Below are positions 10,293-19,276 of a stretch of DNA of 37,491 nucleotides, piece after piece. The position numbers were made by a program, and so were the translations under genes. The notes beneath the pieces are model-generated. The model saw nothing but the letters and a program-made list of their open reading frames with translations. It was not told where the DNA came from and ran no database searches. Numbering within the stretch: position 1 is the stretch's first letter; each line of letters starts with the position of its first letter. Origin of the DNA: Streptomyces durbertensis (GTDB taxonomy: Bacteria; Actinomycetota; Actinomycetes; Streptomycetales; Streptomycetaceae). The stretch lies in the NCBI RefSeq assembly GCF_014156695.1, contig NZ_WMLF01000003.1:1-37491 (forward strand), given 5' to 3'.

Positions 10293-10523
10293 GTGGAATT
10301 GGGTCTGTCGATCGCCCTGATTGTGTTCAGCCTGCTGCTGGTGCTGCTGGTGCTGATGCACAAGGGCAAGGGCGGCGGTCTCTCCGACATGTTCGGCGGC
10401 GGTATGCAGTCCTCCGTGGGCGGTTCCTCCGTGGCCGAGCGGAACCTCGACCGGATCACCATCGTCGTCGCGCTGATCTGGTTCGGGATCATCGTCGCGC
10501 TCGGCGTGATGATGAAGTCCTGA
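10293..10523 (+). CDS. secG: Preprotein translocase subunit SecG
   Basis: SecG is the small auxiliary membrane subunit of the SecYEG protein-export channel. The 76-residue protein has two membrane helices, about residues 3-22 (LSIALIVFSLLLVLLVLM) and 53-73. They are separated by the conserved glycine-rich loop HKGKGGGLSDMFGGG. The start is GTG. It follows tpiA as in many Actinobacteria. Its stop codon lies within a short tandem repeat (10519-10575). Confidence 0.95.
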   Translation: MELGLSIALIVFSLLLVLLVLMHKGKGGGLSDMFGGGMQSSVGGSSVAERNLDRITIVVALIWFGIIVALGVMMKS

Positions 10524-10575
10524 CGCTTCCTTACGGGGCCTGACGCTTCCTTACGGGTCCTTACGGGTCCTTACG
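10519..10575 (+). repeat. Tandem repeat spanning the secG stop codon
   Basis: A 20-bp period (10519-10537 and 10539-10557, 19 identical bases) contains CCTGACGCTTCCTTACGGG. Two further partial units of TCCTTACGGG follow (10558-10567 and 10568-10575). The secG TGA (10521-10523) sits in the first copy. No known element is recognised. Confidence 0.85.
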
Positions 10576-10620
10576 TATTCGTGACGAAATCAACCGGCGG
10601 ACGCCCCTAATCCAGCCTGA

Positions 10621-10626
10621 TAGGCT
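10621..10626 (+). promoter_or_regulatory. Candidate -10 hexamer upstream of the rbpA-family gene
   Basis: TAGGCT gives a predicted start near 10633 and a leader of about 126 nt before the GTG at 10759. A GTG also lies 7 nt after the hexamer (10634), the spacing of leaderless genes in this window. Confidence 0.45.
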
Positions 10627-10758
10627 CTGTGGCGTGTCTCACGACACCGGGCAGTACCTGCCCGTCACGCGGTCGCGCGCAGCGGGTCGCAGAGTGACCG
10701 GGTGTGAGGCCCCCTCGTTCCTCAGGGGGACAGAGTCACGAGGCAGGGAGTTACGACC

Positions 10759-11094
10759 GTGGCAGGTGGCAACGCGATCCGGGGCAGCAGGGTCGGCGCC
10801 GGGCCGATGGGAGAGGCCGAGCGGGGAGAGGCCGCGCCCAGGCTGCGGATCTCCTTCTGGTGTTCCAACGGGCACGAGACCAGGCCGAGTTTTGCGAGCG
10901 ACGCCCAGGTGCCGGACACCTGGGACTGCCCGCGCTGCGGGTTCCCCGCCGGGCAGGACCAGGACAACCCCCCGGACCCGCCGCGCACCGAGCCCTACAA
11001 GACCCACCTCGCGTACGTGCGCGAGCGCCGCAGCGACGCCGACGGCGAGGCGATTCTCGCCGAGGCGCTGGCAAAACTGCGCGGCGAGATCTGA
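10759..11094 (+). CDS. RbpA-family RNA polymerase-binding protein (paralogue type)
   Basis: RbpA proteins bind RNA polymerase and the principal sigma factor and stabilise promoter complexes. The 111-residue protein has the family N-terminal tail AIRGSRVGAG, a zinc-binding core with Cys35-x3-His39 and Cys57-x2-Cys60, and the basic linker plus C-terminal helix (KTHLAYVRERR ... ILAEALAKL) that contacts sigma. As I remember the canonical S. coelicolor RbpA, it has YETDRG and RTHWDMLMERR. This protein has RTEPYKTHLAYVRERR, so it looks like the second streptomycete copy found beside secG and pgi, not the essential one. The GTG start has GGGAG 8 nt upstream. The long leader contains a CCCCCT/AGGGGG hairpin at 10710-10729. 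Confidence 0.85.
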   Translation: MAGGNAIRGSRVGAGPMGEAERGEAAPRLRISFWCSNGHETRPSFASDAQVPDTWDCPRCGFPAGQDQDNPPDPPRTEPYKTHLAYVRERRSDADGEAILAEALAKLRGEI

Positions 11095-11174
11095 CCCGGC
11101 GAATTCCGGCCGCTTACCGTCGGCCCGCCGCCGTCTCCCACGGCGCCTCGTGCACAACGGTCCCGTTTCTCCAT

Positions 11175-11180
11175 TAGGTT
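11175..11180 (+). promoter_or_regulatory. Candidate -10 hexamer of pgi
   Basis: TAGGTT about 46 nt before the chosen pgi ATG. A weak TGCACA lies 18 nt upstream as a possible -35. Confidence 0.35.
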
Positions 11181-11226
11181 GGTGCCCGGCGGGGTACGCA
11201 CGAGGAGAAATGGGCTGAATTCGCAG

Positions 11227-12885
11227 ATGAACGCTTACGGCGAAGCCGACCGCGTACGACTGGACCGACTGCCCCAGTGGAAGGCTCTGACCGAGCACCG
11301 CGCCCGTCTGAACGGGGTGGGCCTGCGTGACCTGTTCGCGGACGACCCGAAGCGGGCCGAGCGCTACTCCCTCCAGGTCGGCGACCTCCACCTGGACTAC
11401 GCGAAGCACCTGGTCACCGACGAGACCCTGGCGCTGCTGACGGAGCTGGCCGAGGCGGCCGGGGTGGCCGAGCTGCGCGACGCGATGTTCCGCGGCGAGA
11501 AGATCAACAACACCGAGGACCGGGCCGTCCTCCACACCGCGCTGCGCGCCCCGCGCGAGGCGGTCGTCGAGGTCGACGGCAAGAACGTCGTGCCGGCCGT
11601 GCACGCCGTGCTGGACCGGATGGCGGAGTTCGCGCGGCAGGTGCGTTCCGGCGCCTGGCTCGGGCACACCGGCCGGCCGATCAGGACGGTTGTCAACATC
11701 GGCATCGGCGGTTCCGACCTCGGCCCCGCCATGGCGTACGAGGCGCTGCGCCACCGCACCGCCAGGGAGCTGGACTTCCGGTTCGTCTCCAACGTCGACG
11801 GTGCCGACCTGCACGAGGCCGTCCGCGACCTCGACCCCGCCGAGACGCTGTTCGTCGTCGCCTCGAAGACGTTCACCACCATCGAGACGATCACCAACGC
11901 CAAGGCGGCCCGCGAGTGGCTGCTGGCGGGCCTGGGCGCCGGCCCCGAGGCGGTGGCCGCGCACTTCGTCGCCGTGTCGACCAACGCCGAGGAGGTCGCC
12001 GGCTTCGGCATCAACACGGCCAACATGTTCGAGTTCTGGGACTGGGTCGGCGGACGCTACTCCTACGACTCGGCGATCGGCCTCTCGCTGATGACGGCCA
12101 TCGGCCCCGAGGACTTCCGCGAGATGCTCGACGGCTTCCACCTCGTCGACGAGCACTTCCGCACGGCCGAGCCGGCGCGGAACGCGCCCGTGCTGCTCGG
12201 CCTGCTGGGCTTCTGGTACGGCGAGTTCCACGACGCCGAGGCGCACGCCGTGCTGCCCTACTCGCACTACCTGTCGAAGTTCACCGCCTACCTCCAGCAG
12301 TTGGACATGGAGTCCAACGGCAAGCGGGTCGACCGCGCGGGCCGGCCCGTCGACTGGCAGACCGGCCCCGTGGTCTGGGGCACCCCGGGCACCAACGGCC
12401 AGCACGCGTACTACCAGTTGCTGCACCAGGGGACAAAGCTCATCCCGGCGGACCTGATCGGTTTCGCCGAGCCCGTCGCCGAACTCGGCCCGCTGCGCGA
12501 CCAGCACGACCTGCTGATGGCGAACCTCTTCGCCCAGGGCCAGGCGCTGGCGTTCGGCAGGACCGCCGAGGAGGTGCGCGCCGACGGCGTGTCCGAGGAG
12601 CAGGTGCCGCACCGCACGTTCCCCGGCGACCGGCCCACCACCACGATCCTGGCGTCCTCCCTCACTCCGTCGGTGCTCGGCCAGCTGATCGCGCTCTACG
12701 AGCACAAGGTCTTCGTCCAGGGCGCGCTGTGGGGCATCAACTCCTTCGACCAGTGGGGCGTGGAACTGGGCAAGGTGCTCGCCAAGCGGATCGAGCCGGC
12801 GCTCACCGAGGGCACGGACGTGCCCGGTCTCGACGGCTCGACGAGCGCCCTCGTGCGGCGCTACCGGGAGCTGCGCGGCCGCTGA
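11227..12885 (+). CDS. pgi: Glucose-6-phosphate isomerase
   Basis: Pgi interconverts glucose 6-phosphate and fructose 6-phosphate and links glycolysis with the pentose phosphate genes downstream. The 552-residue protein has the family motifs [19 protein letters not shown]-type (about residues 158-176), [27 protein letters not shown], and the C-terminal signature [13 protein letters not shown]. The start is uncertain. ATG 11227 gives the usual length, but the good GAGGAG site (11202-11207) is 19 nt upstream of it. That site is 2 nt before an ATG-GGC-TGA minigene (11210-11218) and 7 nt before an in-frame CTG (11215). It lies downstream of the rbpA-family gene and ends with a hairpin at 12900. 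Confidence 0.95.
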   Translation: MNAYGEADRVRLDRLPQWKALTEHRARLNGVGLRDLFADDPKRAERYSLQVGDLHLDYAKHLVTDETLALLTELAEAAGVAELRDAMFRGEKINNTEDRAVLHTALRAPREAVVEVDGKNVVPAVHAVLDRMAEFARQVRSGAWLGHTGRPIRTVVNIGIGGSDLGPAMAYEALRHRTARELDFRFVSNVDGADLHEAVRDLDPAETLFVVASKTFTTIETITNAKAAREWLLAGLGAGPEAVAAHFVAVSTNAEEVAGFGINTANMFEFWDWVGGRYSYDSAIGLSLMTAIGPEDFREMLDGFHLVDEHFRTAEPARNAPVLLGLLGFWYGEFHDAEAHAVLPYSHYLSKFTAYLQQLDMESNGKRVDRAGRPVDWQTGPVVWGTPGTNGQHAYYQLLHQGTKLIPADLIGFAEPVAELGPLRDQHDLLMANLFAQGQALAFGRTAEEVRADGVSEEQVPHRTFPGDRPTTTILASSLTPSVLGQLIALYEHKVFVQGALWGINSFDQWGVELGKVLAKRIEPALTEGTDVPGLDGSTSALVRRYRELRGR

Positions 12886-12899
12886 CCCGCTGACCGAGG

Positions 12900-12934
12900 G
12901 CGGGAGGGGCCGTGCTCGGCACAGCCCCTCCCGC
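12900..12934 (+). terminator. Terminator hairpin after pgi
   Basis: An 11-bp stem (12900-12910 with 12924-12934) continues, after one mismatch, into GTGC/GCAC around a TCG loop. It separates pgi from ctaA. Confidence 0.8.
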
Positions 12935-12966
12935 ACCCCTCGTGAAAGCACGCACAAGCGCGGGCC

Positions 12967-12972
12967 TACCAT
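12967..12972 (+). promoter_or_regulatory. -10 hexamer of ctaA, leaderless
   Basis: TACCAT ends 6 nt before the ctaA GTG at 12979. No ribosome site is present, so translation is probably from a leaderless mRNA. Confidence 0.5.
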
Positions 12973-12978
12973 GGGCCC

Positions 12979-13983
12979 GTGCCCAAGAAGCCCGCCTTGT
13001 TCCGCAGCCCCATCACCCTCGTCGCCGAGCGGTGGACCCCCACCCGGCGTGTCCTGCGGCGCGCCACCCTCGCCGCGCTCCTGATGAGCGTGGTCATCGT
13101 GGTCACCGGCGGGGCGGTGCGGCTCACCGGCTCCGGGCTGGGCTGCGACACCTGGCCGAAGTGCACCGACGACAGCCTCTTCGCGACGCCTGAGATGGGC
13201 CTGCACGGCGCCATCGAGTTCGGCAACCGGATGCTCACCTACGTGCTGTGCGCGGCCGTCGGCTGGGCCATCGTGGCCGCCCGCAGCGCCAAGCCGGCCC
13301 GGCCGGGGCTGTCCCGGATGGCGTGGGCGCAGTTCTGGGTGGTGATGGGCAACGCCGTCCTCGGCGGGATCACCGTGCTCACCGGGCTCAACCCCTACAT
13401 CGTGGCCGGGCACTTCCTGCTGGCCACCGCGCTGATCACCGTCGCGCTGGTCACCTGGCACCGGGCGGGGGAGGGCGACGGCCCGGCGCGGCCGCTGGTC
13501 GGCCCCCGCGTCCGGCAGCTCGCGGTGGCGCTGGTCGCCGTCACCGCCGTCCTGGTGGTCGCCGGCACGGTGGTCACCGGCGCCGGGCCGCACGCCGGCG
13601 ACAGCAGCGAGGTCCCGCGCATCCCGCTGGACTGGGAGACGGTCACCCGGGTGCACGCGGCGCTGGCCTGGGCCGTGGTGGCGCTCACCGCGGCGCTCTG
13701 GGTGCTGCTGCGGGTGATGGACGCCCCCGCGGGTCCGAAGGCCCGGGTGCGCGACCTGGCGATCGTGCTCGCCTCGCAGATCGTCGTGGGCTACGCCCAG
13801 TACCTGACCGACGTGCCGGAGCTGCTGGTCGGCATCCATCTGCTCGGCTCCACGCTGGTGTGGATCGCCGTCCTGCGGGTGCTGCTGTCGCTGCGGGAGC
13901 GCGGCCCGGTGCCGGCCGCCCCGGCCGTGCCCGCGACGCGCGCCGGCACCACGCCGTCCCGCGAGGTCGCCGAGACCGTCTGA
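12979..13983 (+). CDS. ctaA: Heme A synthase (COX15/CtaA family)
   Basis: CtaA oxidises the C8 methyl of heme O to make heme A for aa3-type cytochrome oxidase. The 334-residue integral membrane protein shows about eight hydrophobic segments. It has the conserved GGAVRLTGSGLGCDTWPKC after helix 1, with the extracytoplasmic cysteine pair, and HGAIEFGNRM with a heme-ligand His. A second-half repeat, VTRVHAALAW and VGIHLLGSTLVW, supplies the further heme-ligand histidines. The GTG start is chosen over an out-of-frame ATG at 12971. The partner gene ctaB lies about 740 bp away on the other strand. Confidence 0.93.
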   Translation: MPKKPALFRSPITLVAERWTPTRRVLRRATLAALLMSVVIVVTGGAVRLTGSGLGCDTWPKCTDDSLFATPEMGLHGAIEFGNRMLTYVLCAAVGWAIVAARSAKPARPGLSRMAWAQFWVVMGNAVLGGITVLTGLNPYIVAGHFLLATALITVALVTWHRAGEGDGPARPLVGPRVRQLAVALVAVTAVLVVAGTVVTGAGPHAGDSSEVPRIPLDWETVTRVHAALAWAVVALTAALWVLLRVMDAPAGPKARVRDLAIVLASQIVVGYAQYLTDVPELLVGIHLLGSTLVWIAVLRVLLSLRERGPVPAAPAVPATRAGTTPSREVAETV

Positions 13984-14006
13984 GGCCGCCGCGCCACGCG
14001 CGTGAA

Positions 14007-14046
14007 GCGCCGCGCCCCACGTCCGCGTGGACGTGGGGCGCGGCGC
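14007..14046 (+). terminator. Terminator hairpin after ctaA
   Basis: A perfect 18-bp inverted repeat (14007-14024 with 14029-14046) with a GCGT loop. It lies between convergent ctaA and the minus-strand hypothetical gene and could work in both directions. The following 14047-14260 holds no gene that I can support. Confidence 0.88.
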
Positions 14047-14260
14047 GTACGGCTGGGGCGTCGCGGTGGCGCGGCCACCCGCACGTCAGGAGAGCCGCGC
14101 CGAGGCCCCTCGGGGGCAAACGCGCCCGTGTGCTCGGCGGCGGCGTCCCCGCGGAAGGTGCCCACGGCGGCCGAGCCGACCGCCACCCGGTGCGCCGGGC
14201 GCCTCCGCCCGAGCGGGGCGCCGACCGGCGAACCATGCCGCCCCGCCGCCAGGCGCCCCT

Positions 14261-14617
14261 TCAGTTGTTGCTGGGACCGCCGAGCTGGATGCCGGCCATC
14301 CGCGACCACTCGTAGGGGCCGGTGCGCACGCGGGCGGCGAACTCGCCGTCGAACTCCTCGTGCAACGTGATGCCGGCCCGCTCCACGGCGGTCTTCGCGA
14401 CGTCGTGGCTCTCGGCGACCAGGTCGCCCCACTCGCCGTTGGCGCCCACCAGGACGATACGTACGCCACGCTGGCCGAGGTACGCGATCTGCCCCTCGGC
14501 GCTGCCGCCGTGGCTCCGCGCGAACGCGGTGATCTGCTTGGCCAACCGGGCCGCCTTGCGCGTGGTCCTGGTGTTCCGCGCGCGTTCGGTGCCGTCGGCC
14601 TGCTTCGTGTCTGCCAT
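14261..14617 (-). CDS. Conserved hypothetical protein between ctaA and ctaB
   Basis: This 118-residue soluble protein is not recognised as any named family. The first about 30 residues are basic and Thr/Arg-rich (NTRTTRKAARLAKQ). The rest looks like a compact alpha/beta domain with a hydrophobic strand VRIVLVGANGEWGDLV, a helix around ESHDVAKTAVERAG, and a C-terminal tail YEWSRMAGIQLGG. There is no signal peptide, membrane helix or cysteine. The ATG at 14617 has TAGCAT ending 6 nt upstream and no strong ribosome site, so it is probably leaderless. It lies downstream of the ctaB terminator, so it is likely a separate unit. A role in heme A synthesis is not shown. Confidence 0.8.
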   Translation of the reverse strand: MADTKQADGTERARNTRTTRKAARLAKQITAFARSHGGSAEGQIAYLGQRGVRIVLVGANGEWGDLVAESHDVAKTAVERAGITLHEEFDGEFAARVRTGPYEWSRMAGIQLGGPSNN

Positions 14618-14623
14618 GTTCCG

Positions 14624-14629
14624 ATGCTA
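14624..14629 (-). promoter_or_regulatory. -10 hexamer of the hypothetical gene, leaderless
   Basis: On the minus strand TAGCAT ends 6 nt before the ATG at 14617. The spacing matches the other leaderless genes here. Confidence 0.5.
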
Positions 14630-14645
14630 CCCGTGAGTAGATCAA

Positions 14646-14697
14646 ACGGGCGATCCCCCGGTCCCGTGGCCTGTGCCACGGTCGGGGGATCGCCCGT
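14646..14697 (-). terminator. Compound terminator hairpin after ctaB
   Basis: A 15-bp perfect outer stem (14646-14660 with 14683-14697) encloses a 7-bp inner stem CCGTGGC/GCCACGG with a CTGT loop. On the minus strand it begins 28 nt after the ctaB stop and is followed by TTTGATCT, the nearest thing to a T-run in the window. Confidence 0.9.
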
Positions 14698-14725
14698 CAG
14701 GAACTCCCGGCGCGCGGGAAGCGGC

Positions 14726-15670
14726 TCAGCGCACGAAGGGGTCGATGGCGACCGCGACGAAGAGTAGGGAGACGTAGGTGATCGACCAGTGGAACAGCCG
14801 CATCTCCTTGAGCTTCGGCCCGGTGACGCCGGCCCGGGCGCGGGCGTGCAGCGCGTGCGCCTCCCACAGCCACCAGCCGCCGGCGGCCAGCGCCACGGCC
14901 GTGTAGAACCAGCCCACGTAGCCGAGCGGCCACAGCAGCAGCGACACCCCGACCATCACCCAGCTGTAGAGCACGATCTGCCGGGCCACCGTGCGGTTCG
15001 AGGCGATCACCGGCAGCATCGGCACGCCGACCCGCGCGTAGTCCTCCTTGACCTTCATCGACAGCGGCCAGTAGTGCGGCGGCGTCCAGAAGAAGATGAC
15101 CAGGAAGAGGATGACGGCCGCCCAGCTGACCTCGTTCGTCACCGAGGACCAGCCGATGAGGACCGGCATGCAGCCGGCGATGCCGCCCCAGATGATGTTC
15201 TGCGCGGTGCGCCGCTTGAGCAGCATCGTGTAGACGACCACGTAGAACAGCAGCGCGCCGAGCGAGAGCGCGGCCGACAGCCAGTTGACCAGCAGTCCGA
15301 ACCACAGCGTGGAGACGACCGCGAGGGTGAGGCCGAAGACCAGGGCCTGGCGGGGGCGCAGCACCCCGGTGACCAGCGGCCGGTTCGCGGTGCGCGACAT
15401 CAGCGCGTCGATGTCCCGGTCGATGTACATGTTGAGCGCGTTGGCGCCGCCCGCCGAGAGGTAGCCGCCGAGGCAGGTCGCCAGGACCAGCCACAGGTCG
15501 GGCACACCCTGGGCGGCCAGGAACATGACCGGGATGGTGGTGATCAGCAGCAGCTCGATGATGCGCGGCTTGGTGAGCGCGACGTACGCCCTCACCTTCG
15601 CCGCGAGTGGCACCCGGGGTGCCGTGCCCGTTGCGCTGACTCCCGCGGGACAGGATTCGACGGCTGTCAC
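14726..15670 (-). CDS. ctaB: Protoheme IX farnesyltransferase (heme O synthase)
   Basis: CtaB adds a farnesyl group to protoheme IX to make heme O, the substrate of CtaA. The 314-residue UbiA-type membrane protein has the prenyl-diphosphate Mg-binding motif NMYIDRDID in the first loop and [15 protein letters not shown] as the second conserved loop. About nine hydrophobic helices are present, with [17 protein letters not shown] as the first. Two GTG starts are possible. The GTG at 15670 (MTAVES) has AGGGG 5 nt upstream and is preferred. The GTG at 15676 adds two residues, but the AGGGG directly abuts it. It is divergent from tkt. Confidence 0.95.
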   Translation of the reverse strand: MTAVESCPAGVSATGTAPRVPLAAKVRAYVALTKPRIIELLLITTIPVMFLAAQGVPDLWLVLATCLGGYLSAGGANALNMYIDRDIDALMSRTANRPLVTGVLRPRQALVFGLTLAVVSTLWFGLLVNWLSAALSLGALLFYVVVYTMLLKRRTAQNIIWGGIAGCMPVLIGWSSVTNEVSWAAVILFLVIFFWTPPHYWPLSMKVKEDYARVGVPMLPVIASNRTVARQIVLYSWVMVGVSLLLWPLGYVGWFYTAVALAAGGWWLWEAHALHARARAGVTGPKLKEMRLFHWSITYVSLLFVAVAIDPFVR

Positions 15671-16021
15671 GAACACCCCTGATCACAAGCGACATCCGCG
15701 GCTGCCGCCGCGCGTGGGAACAAGCGAGGTCCGGTGCGGAACCGGAGCGACTCGCGCGTACCACGCCACTTTAGACGTTGGCCAGACCCGGCTCGCGGCC
15801 GGGGGTGACCCGTGTTGTGGACAGGTCTGGCGGAGGCCGATGTTACGCGCGTAGAGTCGCCGTGCCGTCCCCTCCTTCGGTGACCGAACGGTAGCCCCGT
15901 CACGTGCGTACCAAGGAGCGAACAGCCGAATCCGGGCCGCCTCACGCGGAGGTAGGCTCGATGGGGCCGGATGAGGGACAGGCCACCGGCTTCCGTTCTG
16001 TGAGAGGAGCCCTGAGCCAGG
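15671..16021. other. Divergent ctaB-tkt intergenic region
   Basis: This 351-bp non-coding gap carries both promoters. Candidate hexamers are TAAAGT on the minus strand (15768-15773) toward ctaB, and TAGAGT (15852-15857) and TAGGCT (15953-15958) toward tkt. An 8-bp inverted repeat, GCCAGACC (15781-15788) and GGTCTGGC (15824-15831), lies between them and may be an operator. No gene or RNA is recognised. Confidence 0.55.
15953..15958 (+). promoter_or_regulatory. Candidate -10 hexamer of tkt
   Basis: TAGGCT would place transcription start near 15965, giving a tkt leader of about 57 nt with AGGAG at 16005-16009. Confidence 0.35.
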
Positions 16022-18121
16022 GTGAGCACCAAGCCGACGACCACCGATACCGAGTCCGCCGACGACCGGGCCTTCGACTGGACCGAGCTGGACCAGCGTG
16101 CCGTGGACACCGCCCGGGTACTGGCGATGGACGCCGTGCAGAAGGTCGGCAACGGCCACCCGGGCACGGCGATGAGCCTCGCGCCCGCCGCCTACGTGCT
16201 CTTCCAGAAGGTCATGCGCCACGACCCGGCGACCGCCGACTGGGCGGGCCGCGACCGGTTCGTCCTCTCGGTCGGCCACACCAGCCTGACCCTCTACACC
16301 CAGCTGTTCCTCGCCGGGTACGGCCTGGAGCTGGAGGACCTCAAGGCCTTCCGCACCTGGGACAGCAAGACCCCCGGCCACCCCGAGTACGGCCACACCA
16401 CCGGCGTCGAGACCACCACCGGGCCGCTCGGCCAGGGCGTCGCCAACGCCGTGGGCATGGCCATGGCGGCCCGCTACGAGCGCGGCCTCTTCGACCCCGA
16501 GGCCCCCGCCGGCGAGTCCCCCTTCGACCACACCGTCTGGACGATCGTCGGTGACGGCTGCCTCCAGGAGGGCGTCGCCGCCGAGGCCTCCTCGCTGGCC
16601 GGCCACCAGAAGCTCGGCAACCTCGTCGTGCTCTGGGACGACAACCACATCTCCATCGAGGGCGACACCGAGACCGCCGTCTCCGAGGACACCCTCAAGC
16701 GCTACGAGGCCTACGGCTGGCACGTCCAGCGCGTCGACCAGGCCCCCAGCGGCGACCTGGACCCCGAGGCGCTGTTCCACGCGCTGAAGGCCGCCCAGGC
16801 CGTCACCGACCGCCCCTCGCTGATCGCCGCGCGCTCGATCATCGCCTGGCCGGCCCCCACCGCCCAGAACACCGAGGCCGCGCACGGCTCGGCGCTCGGC
16901 GCCGACGAGGTCGCCGCCACCAAGCGGGTCCTCGGCTTCGACCCCGAGCGCAGCTTCGAGGTCGACGACGCCGTCCTGGCGCACACCCGCACCGCGCTCG
17001 ACCGTGGCCGTGAGGCCCGCTCGGCGTGGGAGAAGGAGCTGTCCGCCTGGCGCGGCGCCCACCCCGAGCGGTCCGCGCTGTTCGACCGGATCGCCGCCGG
17101 TGAGCTGCCCGAGGGCTGGGAGGCGGCGCTGCCGACCTTCGAGCCCGGCAAGGACGTCGCCACCCGCAAGGCGTCCGGCGCGGTCCTCAAGGCGCTCGGC
17201 CCGGTGCTGCCCGAGCTGTGGGGCGGCTCCGCCGACCTCGCCGGCTCCAACAACACCACCATCGAGAACACCTCGTTCCTGCCGGTCGGCAACAAGCTGC
17301 CGGGCGCCGACCCGTACGGCCGCACGATCCACTACGGCATCCGCGAGCACGCGATGGGCGCCGTCATGAACGGCATCGCGCTGCACGGCAACACCCGCAT
17401 CTACGGCGGCACCTTCCTGGTGTTCTCCGACTACATGCGCCCCGCCGTCCGGCTCGCCGCCCTCATGCGCACCCCCGTCACCTACGTGTGGACGCACGAC
17501 TCGATCGGCCTCGGCGAGGACGGCCCCACCCACCAGCCGGTGGAGCACCTGTCGGCGCTGCGCGCCATCCCGGGCCTGAACATCGTCCGCCCGGCCGACG
17601 CCAACGAGACCGCCATCGTCTGGGCCGAGGTGCTGCGCCGCCACGCCGACAAGCCCGCCCCGCACGGTCTGGCCCTCACCCGGCAGAACGTCCCCACCTA
17701 CGAGGCCAACGCCGAGGCGGCCAAGGGCGGTTACGTGCTCTTCGACGCCGAGGGCGGCGCCCCCGAGGTGCTGCTGATCGCGACCGGCTCCGAGGTGCAG
17801 CTCGCCGTCGAGGCGCGCGAGCGGCTCCAGGAGGCCGGCGTGCCGACCCGCGTGGTCTCCATGCCGTGCGTGGAGTGGTTCGAGGAGCAGGACGCCGAGT
17901 GGCGCGAGCGGGTGCTGCCGTCGTCGGTGCGGGCGCGGGTGGCCGTGGAGGCCGGGGTCGGCCAGTCCTGGTACCGCTACCTGGGTGACGCCGGCCGGCT
18001 TGTCTCGCTCGAGCACTTCGGTGCCTCGGCCGACTACAAGAGACTGTTCACCGAGTTCGGGCTGACCGCCGACGCGGTCGTCGAGGCGGCGCGGGAATCC
18101 CTGGCCGCCGCACAGCGCTGA
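16022..18121 (+). CDS. tkt: Transketolase
   Basis: Transketolase moves two-carbon units between sugar phosphates in the non-oxidative pentose phosphate pathway, using thiamine diphosphate. The 699-residue protein has the N-terminal [13 protein letters not shown], the thiamine diphosphate motif GDGCLQEG ... WDDN, and the pyrimidine-domain segments [12 protein letters not shown] and [15 protein letters not shown] with catalytic His residues. The start is GTG 16022, with AGGAG 12 nt upstream, slightly far. The tal ATG follows 31 nt after the stop. Confidence 0.97.
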   Translation: MSTKPTTTDTESADDRAFDWTELDQRAVDTARVLAMDAVQKVGNGHPGTAMSLAPAAYVLFQKVMRHDPATADWAGRDRFVLSVGHTSLTLYTQLFLAGYGLELEDLKAFRTWDSKTPGHPEYGHTTGVETTTGPLGQGVANAVGMAMAARYERGLFDPEAPAGESPFDHTVWTIVGDGCLQEGVAAEASSLAGHQKLGNLVVLWDDNHISIEGDTETAVSEDTLKRYEAYGWHVQRVDQAPSGDLDPEALFHALKAAQAVTDRPSLIAARSIIAWPAPTAQNTEAAHGSALGADEVAATKRVLGFDPERSFEVDDAVLAHTRTALDRGREARSAWEKELSAWRGAHPERSALFDRIAAGELPEGWEAALPTFEPGKDVATRKASGAVLKALGPVLPELWGGSADLAGSNNTTIENTSFLPVGNKLPGADPYGRTIHYGIREHAMGAVMNGIALHGNTRIYGGTFLVFSDYMRPAVRLAALMRTPVTYVWTHDSIGLGEDGPTHQPVEHLSALRAIPGLNIVRPADANETAIVWAEVLRRHADKPAPHGLALTRQNVPTYEANAEAAKGGYVLFDAEGGAPEVLLIATGSEVQLAVEARERLQEAGVPTRVVSMPCVEWFEEQDAEWRERVLPSSVRARVAVEAGVGQSWYRYLGDAGRLVSLEHFGASADYKRLFTEFGLTADAVVEAARESLAAAQR

Positions 18122-18152
18122 CGCACACATCCGACACGTAGGAGCACAACCC

Positions 18153-19271
18153 ATGACAGACGCACTGGCGCGCCTCAGCGAGGAGGGCGTCGCGATCTGG
18201 CTCGACGACCTCTCGCGCGAGCGCATCAACTCGGGCAACCTGGCCGAGCTCATCGACCAGAAGAACGTCGTCGGCGTCACCACCAACCCGTCGATCTTCC
18301 AGAAGGCGATCAGCGCGGGGGAGGGCTACGGCCAGCAGCTCAGCGACCTCGCCGTGCGCGGGGTGACCGTCGAAGAGGCCGTCCGCATGATCACCACGGC
18401 CGACGTGCGGGACGCCGCGGACATCCTGCGGCCGCTGTACGAGGCCACCGGCGGCCGGGACGGCCGGGTCTCCATCGAGGTCGACCCGCGCCTGGCGCAC
18501 CACACGGCCGCCACCGTCGCCGAGGCCAAGCAGCTCGCCTGGCTCGTCGACCGGCCGAACACGCTCATCAAGATCCCGGCCACCGAGGCCGGCCTGCCGG
18601 CGATCACCGAGGTCATCGGCGCCGGCATCAGCGTCAACGTCACGCTGATCTTCTCGCTGGAGCGCTACCGCGCGGTCATGGACGCCTACCTGGCCGGCCT
18701 GGAGAAGGCCGACGCCCGCGGGCTGGACGTCTCGAAGATCCACTCGGTCGCCTCGTTCTTCGTCTCCCGCGTCGACACCGAGATCGACAAGCGGCTCGAC
18801 AACCTCGGCACCGCCGAGGCCAAGGAGCTGCGCGGCAAGGCGGCGCTGGCCAACGCCCGGCTCGCCTACCAGGCGTACGAGGAGGTCGTCGCCTCCCCGC
18901 GCTGGCAGGCGCTGGCCGGCAAGAACGCCAACGCCCAGCGGCCGCTGTGGGCCTCCACCGGCGTGAAGGACCCGGCCTACCCGGACACCCTCTACGTCAC
19001 CGAGCTCGTCGCGCCCGGCACGGTCAACACCATGCCGGAGGCCACGCTGGAGGCCACCGACGACCACGGCGAGATCACCGGCGACACCGTGCGCGGCACC
19101 TACGCGCAGGCCCGCGCCGACCTCGACGCGCTCGCCGGTGTCGGCATCTCCTACGACGAGGTCGTGCGGCTGCTGGAGGACGAGGGCGTCGCCAAGTTCG
19201 AGGACAGCTGGAACGACCTGCTGTCCTCGACCGAGAAGCAGCTCAAGAGCCTCGCCCCGAAGGAGGCCTGA
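18153..19271 (+). CDS. tal: Transaldolase
   Basis: Transaldolase transfers a dihydroxyacetone unit between sugar phosphates through a Lys Schiff base. The 372-residue length matches the long actinobacterial TalB-like type. It shows [11 protein letters not shown] near residue 40 and IKIPATEAG and [11 protein letters not shown] in the barrel. The active-site segment [17 protein letters not shown] carries the Schiff-base Lys. GGAG lies 8 nt before the ATG. The zwf TTG starts 5 nt after the stop. Confidence 0.96.
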   Translation: MTDALARLSEEGVAIWLDDLSRERINSGNLAELIDQKNVVGVTTNPSIFQKAISAGEGYGQQLSDLAVRGVTVEEAVRMITTADVRDAADILRPLYEATGGRDGRVSIEVDPRLAHHTAATVAEAKQLAWLVDRPNTLIKIPATEAGLPAITEVIGAGISVNVTLIFSLERYRAVMDAYLAGLEKADARGLDVSKIHSVASFFVSRVDTEIDKRLDNLGTAEAKELRGKAALANARLAYQAYEEVVASPRWQALAGKNANAQRPLWASTGVKDPAYPDTLYVTELVAPGTVNTMPEATLEATDDHGEITGDTVRGTYAQARADLDALAGVGISYDEVVRLLEDEGVAKFEDSWNDLLSSTEKQLKSLAPKEA

Positions 19272-19276
19272 CACCG

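Noticed and set aside
10639-13839. Another 1066-codon minus-strand frame opposite rbpA, pgi and ctaA
   Set aside because: Shadow of recognised genes; the equal length to the previous one is chance.
14047-14260. Possible small gene between ctaA and the hypothetical gene
   Set aside because: Only Arg/Pro-rich frames without ribosome sites are seen; the stretch looks non-coding.
15683-18286. Long minus-strand frame (867 codons) opposite tkt
   Set aside because: Gly/Val/Arg-rich antisense translation without family features; tkt is certain.
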